A DNA stretch of 53,317 bases from Streptomyces kronopolitis (GTDB lineage Bacteria > Actinomycetota > Actinomycetes > Streptomycetales > Streptomycetaceae): assembly GCF_014646275.1 (NCBI RefSeq), contig NZ_BMND01000038.1:1-53317 (forward strand). Direction: 5' to 3'. The notes beneath the pieces are model-generated. The model did not search any database. It saw only the letters and a list, made by a program, of their open reading frames with translations, and had not been told where the DNA came from. A program made the position numbers and the translations under genes. Below, piece after piece: positions 33,017 through 43,421 of the stretch; the stretch's first letter is position 1, and every line of letters starts with the position of its first letter.

Positions 33017-33841
33017 ATGCACGACGCACCAACCTGGGATCCGCAGCAATACCTCCGCCACTCCGGGCACCGTACCCGTCCCTTCCTCGACCTCCTCGCC
33101 CGGATATCGGACCTGCCCCGGCCCGGCCGGCCCGCCCGCATCGCCGACCTCGGCTGCGGTCCCGGAAACGTCACCTCGCTGCTCGCCTCCCGCTGGCCCG
33201 ACGCGCACATCACCGGTTACGACAACTCCCCGGAGATGCTCAAGGAGGCCGAGGCCCACGCCGGACCCACCCCGGGCGGCGGCCACCTCGACTTCGCCAT
33301 CGCCGACGCCGCCGACTGGGCGCCCGAGGAGACCTACGACCTGATCGTGTCCAACGCGGCACTGCAATGGGTCCCCAACCACCCCGACTCCTTCGCCCGC
33401 TGGATCGACGCCCTCACCCCCGGCGGCGTCTTCGCCTTCCAGGTCCCCGGCAACTTCACCTCGCCCAGCCACGCCCTCCTGGGCGAGCTGTGCGACGCCC
33501 CGCAGTGGCGCGAGCGGCTCACCACCCACGGCCGCCGCTACGTCCACATCCTCGAACCGGCCGACTACCTGGAACGCCTCGCCGACCTCGGCTGCGCCAC
33601 CGATGTGTGGGAGACCACCTACGTCCAGCTCCTGGAGGGCGAGGACCCGGTCCTCGACTGGGTCAAGGGCACCGCCCTGCGCCCCGTGCTGACCGCGCTG
33701 GAGAACGATCCGCAGACCCGCGAGGCCTTCCTCGCCGAGTACCGCGACGCGCTGCGCAAGGCCTACCCCACCGGCGCCCACGGCACCGTCTTCCCCTTCC
33801 GCCGCATCTTCGCCGTGGCCCGCAAACCGGCGAACGGCTGA
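33017..33841 (+). CDS. tam: Trans-aconitate 2-methyltransferase
   Basis: A 274-residue class I SAM methyltransferase similar along its length to E. coli Tam, which methylates the aconitase inhibitor trans-aconitate. Features: 'WDPQQYLRHSGHRTRPFLDLLARI' (N-terminal substrate lid), 'IADLGCGPGNVTSLLASRWPDAHITGYDNSPEML' (SAM motifs I and II), 'YDLIVSNAALQWVPNH', 'TTYVQLLEGEDPVLDWVKGTALRPVL' and 'FPFRRIFAVAR'. Length (Tam about 252) and motif order agree. The ATG at 33017 has AAGGGG upstream. It is divergent from the MarR regulator and followed 29 bp later by a VOC protein, with which it is probably co-transcribed. Confidence 0.88.
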   Translation: MHDAPTWDPQQYLRHSGHRTRPFLDLLARISDLPRPGRPARIADLGCGPGNVTSLLASRWPDAHITGYDNSPEMLKEAEAHAGPTPGGGHLDFAIADAADWAPEETYDLIVSNAALQWVPNHPDSFARWIDALTPGGVFAFQVPGNFTSPSHALLGELCDAPQWRERLTTHGRRYVHILEPADYLERLADLGCATDVWETTYVQLLEGEDPVLDWVKGTALRPVLTALENDPQTREAFLAEYRDALRKAYPTGAHGTVFPFRRIFAVARKPANG

Positions 33842-33870
33842 CGCCTTTCCCCACCCGTGAGGAGCCGCCC

Positions 33871-34239
33871 GTGATCACCGGCCTCGACCACATCCAGCTC
33901 GCCGCACCCCCCGGCACCGAGGACGCCTTGCGCGCCTTCTACGCGGACCTCCTCGGCATGACCGAGGTCCGCAAGCCACCGGCGCTGGCCGCCCGGGGCG
34001 GATGTTGGTTCGAGGCCGGCACGGCCCGCCTTCACCTGGGCATCGAGCCGGACTTCCGCCCGGCCCGCAAGGCCCACCCCGGATTCCGCGTCCACGACAT
34101 CGACGCCCTCGCCACCCGCCTGACCACCGCCGGCACCCCCGTCACCTGGGACACCACCCTCCCGAACCACCGTCGCTTCCACTCCGTCGACCCGGTCGGC
34201 AACCGCCTGGAGTTCCTGGAGCCGGTGGAGCACGACTGA
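33871..34239 (+). CDS. VOC-superfamily (glyoxalase/dioxygenase-like) protein
   Basis: A 122-residue single-domain vicinal-oxygen-chelate protein with paired beta-alpha-beta-beta-beta modules. The first ('GLDHIQLAAPPGTEDALRAFYADLLGM') carries a metal-ligand His in 'DHIQL'. The second ('HPGFRVHDIDALATRLTTAGTPV' ... 'RFHSVDPVGNRLEFLEP') has the C-terminal Glu of 'RLEFLE'. 'GGCWFEAGTARLHLGIE' lies between. The reaction is unknown; small members include glyoxalase I-like enzymes and antibiotic-binding proteins. GTG start with GAGGAG upstream. It follows tam in a likely MarR-controlled unit. Confidence 0.85.
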   Translation: MITGLDHIQLAAPPGTEDALRAFYADLLGMTEVRKPPALAARGGCWFEAGTARLHLGIEPDFRPARKAHPGFRVHDIDALATRLTTAGTPVTWDTTLPNHRRFHSVDPVGNRLEFLEPVEHD

Positions 34240-34261
34240 GCGGGCCGGAGCGGTGAACCGG

Positions 34262-34894
34262 TTACGGAACGGGATCGTCGGCGGTCAGACTCCCCGGGAA
34301 CTCGGCAAGGAATTCGGTGGCCGCGGGGAGCAGCAGTGTTCCCCAGGAGCCGTCGACGAATCCGATCTGCACATCGCCGCCACGCTTTCCCCGGCGGCGC
34401 GTCCACGCGATGGTGTCCCGCCGGAAGCAGGGCCCCATTTCGTAGGCGTCACCGATTTTCACTCCCCAGCGACGGTTCTGCCAGTAAACGAATCGCAGGG
34501 TGCTTTCGCTGACCGCTATCGCCGTCACCACGCCACCGGTGCAAAGCGGCTGTGAAGCCGCCATGATGCGCCCGGCCAGACCGTCCCAGGTACCGAAGAA
34601 ACGATGGTTCCGCTGCTGAGCCGTCACCCGGTATTCAGGATCATCACTACCCTTCCCGGGACTCGGCAAGTCATTGATCACTAGCTTCAAAATCAACCCG
34701 AAGACCGAAAAGACCCGAGCCCAACCGTCACCCGGCATACGGTGTCCGACCAGCACCTTCGGCCGTACCGACTTCGGGACGTCACCGCCCCCGGCCTCGC
34801 TGTGGTTGATATGGGTGACAACGAAAATTTTGGCACCCTGCTCACCGACGGGCAGCACCGCCCGCACTCGGTCGGCGATGTCATAGCGTTTCAT
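34262..34894 (-). CDS. Hypothetical protein of the second type VII module
   Basis: A 210-residue protein that I do not recognise. It has no signal peptide but a moderately hydrophobic segment ('WARVFSVFGLILKLVIND', near 60-76). The C-terminal half has alternating beta strands ('VVTAIAVSESTLRFVYWQNRRWGVKIGDAYEMG', 'VQIGFVDGSWGTLLLPAATEFLAEF') resembling a bacterial PH-like fold of the YokE/SHOCT-associated type, which is a guess. Codon use and GC are lower than the flanking core genes. It lies 12 bp downstream of the 376-residue gene and is the last gene of the leftward WXG100 cluster. It could be an immunity or accessory gene. Confidence 0.65.
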   Translation of the reverse strand: MKRYDIADRVRAVLPVGEQGAKIFVVTHINHSEAGGGDVPKSVRPKVLVGHRMPGDGWARVFSVFGLILKLVINDLPSPGKGSDDPEYRVTAQQRNHRFFGTWDGLAGRIMAASQPLCTGGVVTAIAVSESTLRFVYWQNRRWGVKIGDAYEMGPCFRRDTIAWTRRRGKRGGDVQIGFVDGSWGTLLLPAATEFLAEFPGSLTADDPVP

Positions 34895-34906
34895 TCAACT
34901 CTCGAT

Positions 34907-36037
34907 TCATCCGAAAGTGGACTCGGTCACGGACGCGCGGAGAGAACGGTTGCAAGGAGAGGTGACTTCCGAAGCGATCTGCTCGGTCCCTTCGGTCACT
35001 CCGAGGGCGAACCGGAAGCCTGCTTTCTCCTCGTCGCCCACTTCCCAGCTGCGGATCACAGTGCTTCCGTCGGACACTTCTGATTCCCATCCGAGGGTGG
35101 CGGAGAAATTCGCGACACGCGAGAGGGCGGCAACGATATCGGTCTGTTGCGGAAGCTCCATACGCCAGTCGTGCGTGGCGGAGCACGGAGTCCGCAAGCC
35201 CCTATCCCAGCATTTCTGGCAGGTGACCGGGTTGACTCGCCCGCCGCCCCTCATGCGCCCTCGAACACCCAGAGCATCGAGGAGGCGACTGGAGTACCAA
35301 TGCAGTTCCTTTTTGACTGAGTCGTCCGCCTCTAGCGCCACCGAAGTAGACTGACGTATACTGCGATAGTCCGCGACTTCCTGGTCTGTTCCCCAATCGA
35401 TTGTGTTGAGGATCTCGTGGAACAACTCCGTATGCAATTCCCAGTCCATACCCGCCGGCGAGCTGAGTTCGAATATCAGCATCTCGCTGGTGCCCGGAAG
35501 TGGAATGTATGACTGGATCTGCGACTGCTGCACCGTCAGTTCACGGCCTGATATCGACCAGTCCGCATCTATGACGAACTCGGATACCCCAGCACGCACG
35601 AGGGCTGGACCACATGCCAATTCCAGGGTTCGGTATTCATCGTCGGGGAACTTAAGTTCAAGAACTCCTTGCGTTGTGCGGAGCAGCGCTGCATCGTCTT
35701 CGCTCTCGTGCCGCACCTGACTGACGACTATGGTGGAGAGACTTGGTCGCTGTTCCACCGTGAGCAGGCAGAGACCGGCATAGATTACGTCGGCAGCAGC
35801 CATGGGTTCGAGCTGCGCCGATATCCCTAGGGCGAAGCGGTACTGGAGCTCCGCGGGGTGTTCCGGAAGAATCTCCGTCACCAGCGCGTACAGTTGTTCG
35901 GCCGCGGTCTCGTCGTCTGCGGCCGACACGGGGAGTTCGTGTATGAACGGCGGCATTATCCATCCAACATTAAGTTTGGACGGCCGTCGCACGGCTGCAG
36001 CCGCGTTTGCCACCTCGTCTCCGGTGATGTTCATCAA
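34907..36037 (-). CDS. Type VII-cluster hypothetical, two-domain
   Basis: A 376-residue protein with two unlike parts. Residues about 30-245 ('PPFIHELPVSAADDETAAEQLYALVTEILPEHPAELQYRFALG' ... 'YIPLPGTSEMLIFELSSPAGMDWELHTELFHEILNTIDWG') look like the soluble protein that commonly accompanies WXG100 genes in Streptomyces. Residues about 255-376 contain a Cys-rich bridge ('CQKCWDRGLRTPCSATHDW') and a second small alpha/beta domain ('FSATLGWESEVSDGSTVIRSWEVGDEEKAGFRFALGVTEGTEQI'). The join may be a fusion of two neighbouring genes. No signal peptide. The function is unknown; a chaperone-like (EspG-style) role is speculative. It lies 51 bp downstream of the effector gene. Confidence 0.65.
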   Translation of the reverse strand: MMNITGDEVANAAAAVRRPSKLNVGWIMPPFIHELPVSAADDETAAEQLYALVTEILPEHPAELQYRFALGISAQLEPMAAADVIYAGLCLLTVEQRPSLSTIVVSQVRHESEDDAALLRTTQGVLELKFPDDEYRTLELACGPALVRAGVSEFVIDADWSISGRELTVQQSQIQSYIPLPGTSEMLIFELSSPAGMDWELHTELFHEILNTIDWGTDQEVADYRSIRQSTSVALEADDSVKKELHWYSSRLLDALGVRGRMRGGGRVNPVTCQKCWDRGLRTPCSATHDWRMELPQQTDIVAALSRVANFSATLGWESEVSDGSTVIRSWEVGDEEKAGFRFALGVTEGTEQIASEVTSPCNRSLRASVTESTFG

Positions 36038-36088
36038 AATTCCGATCCTTCAAGCAACTGGATGAACAGAGGGGCGCGAGGTATGTGT

Positions 36089-37273
36089 TTAGTCGTCGCT
36101 TCCGGCGGAGTGGCCCGACATTTCCTTCGCGGTGCCGTGAATGAAAGACCCTGCCTTGATGGGCAGTTGGATTCCGGCCTCGATCTTGCTGGGGATCTTG
36201 CCTTCCGGGAAATTAAACCTCTTGTTAAGGGCCCAGTTGATGCCCTTCTGTGTGAGGGGCTGGCGAATACCTTCGGAGAACTTCGCGGCGGCTTGGATTC
36301 CCTCTCCCGCAGCTTCGGCACCGCGGGCGGTCTTGATCCCGGCAACGGCCGTCTTCGCGATGCCACCCACGCCTGGAATGACCCCGAGGGCATCCAGCCC
36401 GATCTTCCAGCCCGGTGTTCCGTTGCCGCGGGCGTTCCCCATCCAATGGCCTGCCATCGCACCGGCTGCACACACAGCTGAGGCGCCGGCGAGCACGCCG
36501 CCAGCGACCGTTCCGACGACCGGGACGAACTCGCACGCCAGCGCCGCCGCGGCCAGTCCTGCGGAGATCGTCGACAGCAGATCCGCATGCTCGACCAGCC
36601 AGTCCTTGAACCCGCGCCAAGCGCTCTTGAGACCGTCGACCGCACGGTTCCACCAGTGAATGTCCGGCGGGTGGTTCTCCGATGCTTTCAGGATGGCCCG
36701 CTCGGCTTCGCCTGCCCGGTCCTTCCACTGGGCATGGATCCGCTCGGCCTCACGGATGAGATGCTCGAGCTTCTCCTTCGAGGAGTCGGCCCTGTCGCGG
36801 GCCGCGTCCATCTCGTTGTCCATCCGCTTGGCTTGGGCCGGTTCCATTGGCTGGCCGAAGTACGGCTCGTACTGTCGATAGACATCATTGAAATGATCGA
36901 GGTCAGACTCTGCCTGCTTGCGGGCCGTCGCCGCCTCGGTCTCGACCTTCCCGGCCTTGTCTTGGAATTCCTGCAAGTGACTGTGCCAGCCGCGTAGAGC
37001 TTTCGCGCAATCGTGCATGGATTCTCCGCCTTGGCGGAGATACTTGGGGAGTTCGCCGAGCTTCTTCGCAAAGTTCTGTGCCGCCTCCCCCTCCCAAGCG
37101 CCGTCGCTCCTGCCGACAGATTTGAGCAGGTGGTCCAGCTCGTCGAGCTCGTCGCCGACGGACTTCACATCCGAGGCGAGCGCCTGAATTGCGTGCAGAT
37201 CTCCCTTGGCTGGATTGAATCCCACGCCGGGCCAAGCCGAATCATCGTCGATGAACATGCTGCGCCAGGACAT
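36089..37273 (-). CDS. Putative type VII effector, apparently without toxin tip
   Basis: A 394-residue protein. An N-terminal WXG100-like helical hairpin (about 20-110; WEG in 'RSDGAWEGEAAQNFAKKLGELPKYLRQGG') is followed by a long coiled coil (about 110-195, 'KVETEAATARKQAESDLDHF' ...) and 'NRAVDGLKSAWRGFKDWLVEHAD'. A Gly/Ala-rich hydrophobic region of the type seen in membrane-permeating effectors follows (about 225-320, 'LAAAALACEFVPVVGTVAGGVLAGASAVCAAGAMAG'). Such proteins normally end in a toxin domain. Here the last 70 residues are short, basic and without nuclease or deaminase motifs. It may be a truncated or toxin-less effector. It lies 43 bp downstream of the WXG100 gene. The start could be the second Met (residue 6). 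Confidence 0.7.
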   Translation of the reverse strand: MSWRSMFIDDDSAWPGVGFNPAKGDLHAIQALASDVKSVGDELDELDHLLKSVGRSDGAWEGEAAQNFAKKLGELPKYLRQGGESMHDCAKALRGWHSHLQEFQDKAGKVETEAATARKQAESDLDHFNDVYRQYEPYFGQPMEPAQAKRMDNEMDAARDRADSSKEKLEHLIREAERIHAQWKDRAGEAERAILKASENHPPDIHWWNRAVDGLKSAWRGFKDWLVEHADLLSTISAGLAAAALACEFVPVVGTVAGGVLAGASAVCAAGAMAGHWMGNARGNGTPGWKIGLDALGVIPGVGGIAKTAVAGIKTARGAEAAGEGIQAAAKFSEGIRQPLTQKGINWALNKRFNFPEGKIPSKIEAGIQLPIKAGSFIHGTAKEMSGHSAGSDD

Positions 37274-37316
37274 GCATTTCCCCCTTGATTAGCTTCTTCG
37301 AGAACCGACCCGAAGG

Positions 37317-37607
37317 TCAGTGCTTTCCCAGCATTTTGGAGTTCTCTTCCTCGCCTGCCTTGTAGGCGTCCAAGGTTGCTTTGAGCCTCTCGTGAATATC
37401 CTTTGCGGCATCAGCGATCCTCTTGATGCCGTCCCCCCACTGATCCTGGAACTCATCACAGGCATCGTCGAGGCCTTCGGTCCCCAAAGATTTCGGGCCA
37501 ACCTGGTTGAGGCGTTTCTGCGCGTCCCGCATGCGGTCATCGGCACTTGACAGCTTATTGAGCATTCCTTGTACGCGTTCGACATCAATTTTGAAGTCTG
37601 ACGGCAT
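37317..37607 (-). CDS. WXG100-family protein
   Basis: A 96-residue helical-hairpin protein of ESAT-6/WXG100 size. Helix 1 is 'VERVQGMLNKLSSADDRMRDAQKRLNQVG' (about 9-37), the central motif is 'QWGDGIKRI' (WxG at about residue 58) and helix 2 is 'DAAKDIHERLKATLDAYKAGEEEN' (about 67-90). These proteins form dimers and are exported through, or act as partners for, type VII secretion. No secretion ATPase gene is in the window. GGAGGGG precedes the ATG at 37607. It is the first gene of the leftward cluster WXG100 - effector - 376-residue - 210-residue protein. Confidence 0.82.
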   Translation of the reverse strand: MPSDFKIDVERVQGMLNKLSSADDRMRDAQKRLNQVGPKSLGTEGLDDACDEFQDQWGDGIKRIADAAKDIHERLKATLDAYKAGEEENSKMLGKH

Positions 37608-37970
37608 GCTGAAATTTCCCCTCCATGCCCCGTCGTTGCTGTTGTTGTTTGCCCGTGAATCCTTCGCGGAATCATTCGCACTGAAATGATTGAGGGCAGC
37701 GGACGGAGGACGCCAATGCTCCGGACGATGGGGCGAAACGTTCTCCGTGCTGTGGATCACCGTATCGCGATGCGGATGGAAGGAGGGAAATCACTCCGGC
37801 CGGAAATGGCCGGGATGGGGCGATGGGGGCAAGGCGGAGTATCGTGAGAGGGTTCGTGCCTTCTCGGAAATGTCCGGCATGGCGGTCCGCTGGGCGAAAG
37901 AGGTAAGGCGGTTCCGCAAGCGGGAGAGGTGGGGTGAACGTGAGGTGCCCGGGGAAGCCGGGCTGCGGCC
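37608..37970. other. Gene-free stretch between WXG100 and TetR genes
   Basis: About 363 bp. The first 100 bp upstream of the WXG100 gene are AT-richer and presumably hold its promoter. The rest returns to core GC. Short frames on both strands lack ribosome-binding sites and domains. It marks the left border of the second type VII module. No repeat or integrase remnant was seen. Confidence 0.5.
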
Positions 37971-38657
37971 TCAGTTCTTGCGGTGGCCTATCAGGCGGGG
38001 GCGGGCCTCCAGGTTGCCCAGGCCGTGCCAGGCGAGGTTGACGAGGTGGGCGGCTACCTCGGCCTTTTTCGGTTTGCGGGTGTCGACCCACCACTGGCCG
38101 GTCAGGGCGACCATGCCGACCAGGGCCTGGGCGTAGAGGGGGGCCAGCTTCGGGTCGAAGCCGCGGGCCTTGAATTCCAGGCCCAGGATGTCCTCCACCT
38201 GGGTGGCGATATCGCTGATCAGGGAGGCGAAGGTGCCGGTCGACTGGGCCACGGGGGAGTCGCGGACCAGGATGCGGAAGCCGTCGGTGAAGGTCTCGAT
38301 GTAGTCGAGCAGCGCGAACGCCGCCTGTTCGAGGAGTTCGCGGGGGTGGCCCGCGGTCAGCGCGCCGGTCACCATGTCCAGCAGCTGGCGCATCTCGCGG
38401 TCCACGACCACCGCGTACAGGCCCTCCTTGCCGCCGAAGTGCTCGTAGACCACCGGCTTGGAGACCCCGGCCTTGGCCGCGATCTCCTCCACCGACGTGC
38501 CCTCGTAGCCGCGCTCGGCGAAGAGCGTGCGACCGATGTCCAGCAGCTGCTCCCGGCGCTCCGCACCGGTCATCCGGACCCTGCGGGCCCGCCGGGTCCC
38601 CGGGGCAGGGGACGGCTTGGCCTTGCTGCTGCTCGTGCTGCTGTCGTCGATCGCCAC
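37971..38657 (-). CDS. TetR-family regulator downstream of the desaturase
   Basis: A 228-residue regulator. A basic, disordered N-terminal tail of 28 residues is followed by a TetR helix-turn-helix (about 30-78, 'RREQLLDIGRTLFAERGYEGTSVEEIAAKAGVSKPVVYEHFGGKEGLYAVVV') and a ligand-binding helical domain with 'WWVDTRKPKKAEVAAHLVNLAWHGLGN'. GTG start at 38657. It lies 22 bp downstream of the fatty-acid desaturase on the same strand, so it is probably co-transcribed and controls that operon through the palindromes at 39729-39751. The ligand is likely an acyl-CoA or lipid signal, by analogy with DesT/FasR-type regulators (inference). Confidence 0.92.
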   Translation of the reverse strand: MAIDDSSTSSSKAKPSPAPGTRRARRVRMTGAERREQLLDIGRTLFAERGYEGTSVEEIAAKAGVSKPVVYEHFGGKEGLYAVVVDREMRQLLDMVTGALTAGHPRELLEQAAFALLDYIETFTDGFRILVRDSPVAQSTGTFASLISDIATQVEDILGLEFKARGFDPKLAPLYAQALVGMVALTGQWWVDTRKPKKAEVAAHLVNLAWHGLGNLEARPRLIGHRKN

Positions 38658-38679
38658 CCGTCAATCATGCCTTCCCCGG

Positions 38680-39684
38680 TTACCGCCGGGTGGTACCCCC
38701 GGCAGCCACCGCCGTGCGGCGGGCCTCCAGCCGGGACGCGTCCGGCCAGTGGACGTCGTAGGCCCAGCCCGCCTTCTCAAACCAGCGGATGATCCGGGCG
38801 CTGGAATCCAGCTGCCCCTTCAGGACGCCGTGCCGGGCGCAGGTCGGGTCCGCGTGGTGCAGGTTGTGCCAGGACTCGCCGCAGGACAGGACGGCCAGCC
38901 ACCAGACGTTGCCGGAGCGGTCGCGCGACTTGAAGGGGCGCTTGCCGACGGCGTGGCAGATGGAGTTGATCGACCACGTGACGTGATGCAGCAGCGCGAC
39001 CCGGACGAGGGAACCCCAGAAGAACGCGCTCAGCGCACCCTGCCAGGACCAGGTGGCCAGGCCGCCCACCAGCGGCGGGAACAGCAGTGAGACCGCCGTC
39101 CACAGGACGAACTGGCGGGAGACCGAGCGGATCGCCTCGTCCTTGACCAGGTCCGGTGCGTACTTCTGCTGCGAGGTCTGCTCCTGGTCGAACATCCAGC
39201 CGATGTGGGCCCACCACAGCCCCTTCATCAGGGCGGGCACCGTCTCGCCGAAGCGCCACGGGGAGTGCGGGTCGCCCTCGGCGTCGGAGAACTTGTGGTG
39301 CTTGCGGTGGTCGGCCACCCAGCGCACCACCGGCCCCTCCACGGCCACCGACCCCATGATCGCCAGCGCGATCCGCAGCGGGCGCTTGGCCTTGAAGGCG
39401 CCGTGGGTGAAGTAGCGGTGGTAGCCGATCGTGATGCCGTGGCAGCCGATGTAGTACATCGCTGTCATCAGCGCCAGGTCCAGCCAGCTCACCCCCCAGC
39501 CCCAGGCCAGCGGGACGGCGGCCACCAGCGCCACGAACGGGACGACGATGAAGATCAGCAGGGTGATCTGCTCGATCGATCTGCGCTGCTCACCGCCCAG
39601 CGTCGCGGACGGCAGAGCGGTGCCTGCGGCGGGGGAATCGGCAGGAATCGGGGGGTCTTCTACGGCTTCAGGACCAGCGGTCAT
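38680..39684 (-). CDS. Acyl-CoA/acyl-lipid delta-9 fatty-acid desaturase
   Basis: A 334-residue integral membrane di-iron desaturase. The three histidine boxes are present: 'HRYFTH' (HxxxxH, near 93-98), 'HRKHH' (HxxHH, near 130-134) and 'HNLHH' (near 270-274), with 'GITIGYHRYFTHGAF' and 'SCGESWHNLHHADPTCARHG' as in the delta-9 family. Four hydrophobic segments lie near 38-60, 65-85, 180-200 and 205-225. It introduces a cis double bond into saturated acyl chains to adjust membrane fluidity. The ATG at 39684 is chosen. It diverges from ppc across about 298 bp. Confidence 0.93.
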   Translation of the reverse strand: MTAGPEAVEDPPIPADSPAAGTALPSATLGGEQRRSIEQITLLIFIVVPFVALVAAVPLAWGWGVSWLDLALMTAMYYIGCHGITIGYHRYFTHGAFKAKRPLRIALAIMGSVAVEGPVVRWVADHRKHHKFSDAEGDPHSPWRFGETVPALMKGLWWAHIGWMFDQEQTSQQKYAPDLVKDEAIRSVSRQFVLWTAVSLLFPPLVGGLATWSWQGALSAFFWGSLVRVALLHHVTWSINSICHAVGKRPFKSRDRSGNVWWLAVLSCGESWHNLHHADPTCARHGVLKGQLDSSARIIRWFEKAGWAYDVHWPDASRLEARRTAVAAGGTTRR

Positions 39685-39728
39685 GGTGTCCCTCGTCGGG
39701 GGCTCGGGGGCACGGCTACGGCTACGGG

Positions 39729-39751
39729 ACCGTAACCTACGGTCTCGTAAG
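39729..39751. promoter_or_regulatory. Overlapping palindromes, candidate TetR operator
   Basis: ACCGTA (39729-39734) and TACGGT (39738-39743) form a perfect inverted repeat with a 3-bp gap. TACG (39738-39741) and CGTA (39746-39749) form a second one within the near-palindrome CCTACGGTCTCGTAAG. The site lies about 45-65 bp upstream of the desaturase start and is the natural target for the TetR protein of that operon. The rest of the 298-bp desaturase/ppc gap holds no gene. Confidence 0.55.
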
Positions 39752-39982
39752 TATGGCAGTGACGCCGACACGGGCAAGGCCGTGACAGGCGCCACACCCC
39801 CCGGCGCCGCAGCAGATGCCCAGCAAGCGGACGGTGTGATTCCCCGAGGCTGGGCAGACCTATCCTGGGGACGTCGGACAGCGCGGTCCGCACCCGCCCG
39901 CATCAGACCAGCCCATCCGTCGCCCGCCCCCTCATGCCAGAGCCGCGGCGCGACGTCCCTGATCGCTGCAAGGAGCGCACCT

Positions 39983-42745
<2,763 letters not shown>

Positions 42746-42762
42746 CCGGCGCCCCGAAAGCA

Positions 42763-42808
42763 GCGCGGCGGCCCGTCCTCCCCCACCGGAGAGGACGGGC
42801 CGCCGCGC
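42763..42808. terminator. Strong hairpin terminator after ppc
   Basis: Bases 42763-42780 pair perfectly over 18 bp with 42791-42808 around a 10-nt loop, 18 bp after the ppc stop and 10 bp before the end of the leftward membrane-protein gene. It is a shared terminator for convergent genes. Confidence 0.9.
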
Positions 42809-42817
42809 GTTCCTGCC

Positions 42818-43342
42818 CTACATCGCCGCGAAGGCCGCGCCCAGCAGCACGACCCCCAGCAGTCCCATCACCCACGCCGTACGCCGCATCCGCATCCCGC
42901 CGGCCACCACCAGCGCCGCCAGCAGCAGCGCCCCCGCGAAGGGCACCCAGGCGTGCAGGATGCCGGCGGTCCCGGCCCGCACCGCGTGCGTCGTCCCCGG
43001 CTCGACCACGACCTCGACCCGCTCGCCCTCGTCGGGCGCGGCCGCCTGCGCGATCGTCACCTTCGGCCGCCGCCGGCCGTCCCCGCCCGTCGGCACGTAC
43101 GGTCCCGTGCACCGCTCACCCGCACACGCCGACACCGTCATCAGCCCGCGCTCGCGCGCCTTGACGAGCATCGCGTACTGCGCCGTGTGCCAGGACGTCC
43201 ACACCCCGGCCACCAGCAACAGCGCGGCCAGCAGCCCCATCACGGCGATCCTGGCGACGAGCAGCGCGCCGAAAGCGCTCTCGCCGGCCCGGCGGGTACG
43301 ACTGCGTCTGACCGGACGGGGGCGCGTACTGCTTCGGGGCAT
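42818..43342 (-). CDS. Membrane protein of unknown function
   Basis: About 174 residues. A basic N-terminus ('STRPRPVRRSRTRRAG') is followed by a first transmembrane segment ('ALLVARIAVMGLLAALLLVAGVW', near 25-47). Then comes a likely extracytoplasmic domain of about 70 residues with two cysteines ('SACAGERCTGPYVP'), then two closely spaced transmembrane segments ('ILHAWVPFAGALLLAALVVAGGM' and 'AWVMGLLGVVLLGAAFAAM') at the end. The layout resembles Streptomyces membrane proteins with a short beta domain between helices. No function is known to me. The start is uncertain: the ATG at 43342 is favoured over a frame reaching 43378. Confidence 0.75.
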   Translation of the reverse strand: MPRSSTRPRPVRRSRTRRAGESAFGALLVARIAVMGLLAALLLVAGVWTSWHTAQYAMLVKARERGLMTVSACAGERCTGPYVPTGGDGRRRPKVTIAQAAAPDEGERVEVVVEPGTTHAVRAGTAGILHAWVPFAGALLLAALVVAGGMRMRRTAWVMGLLGVVLLGAAFAAM

Positions 43343-43421
43343 GGCGGCGATCCTTGGCCATGCATCAGCGCCCGTCAACCTCCGGAAACGGTTCGTGGGC
43401 CCCTGACCCGCGCTGTCCCAT

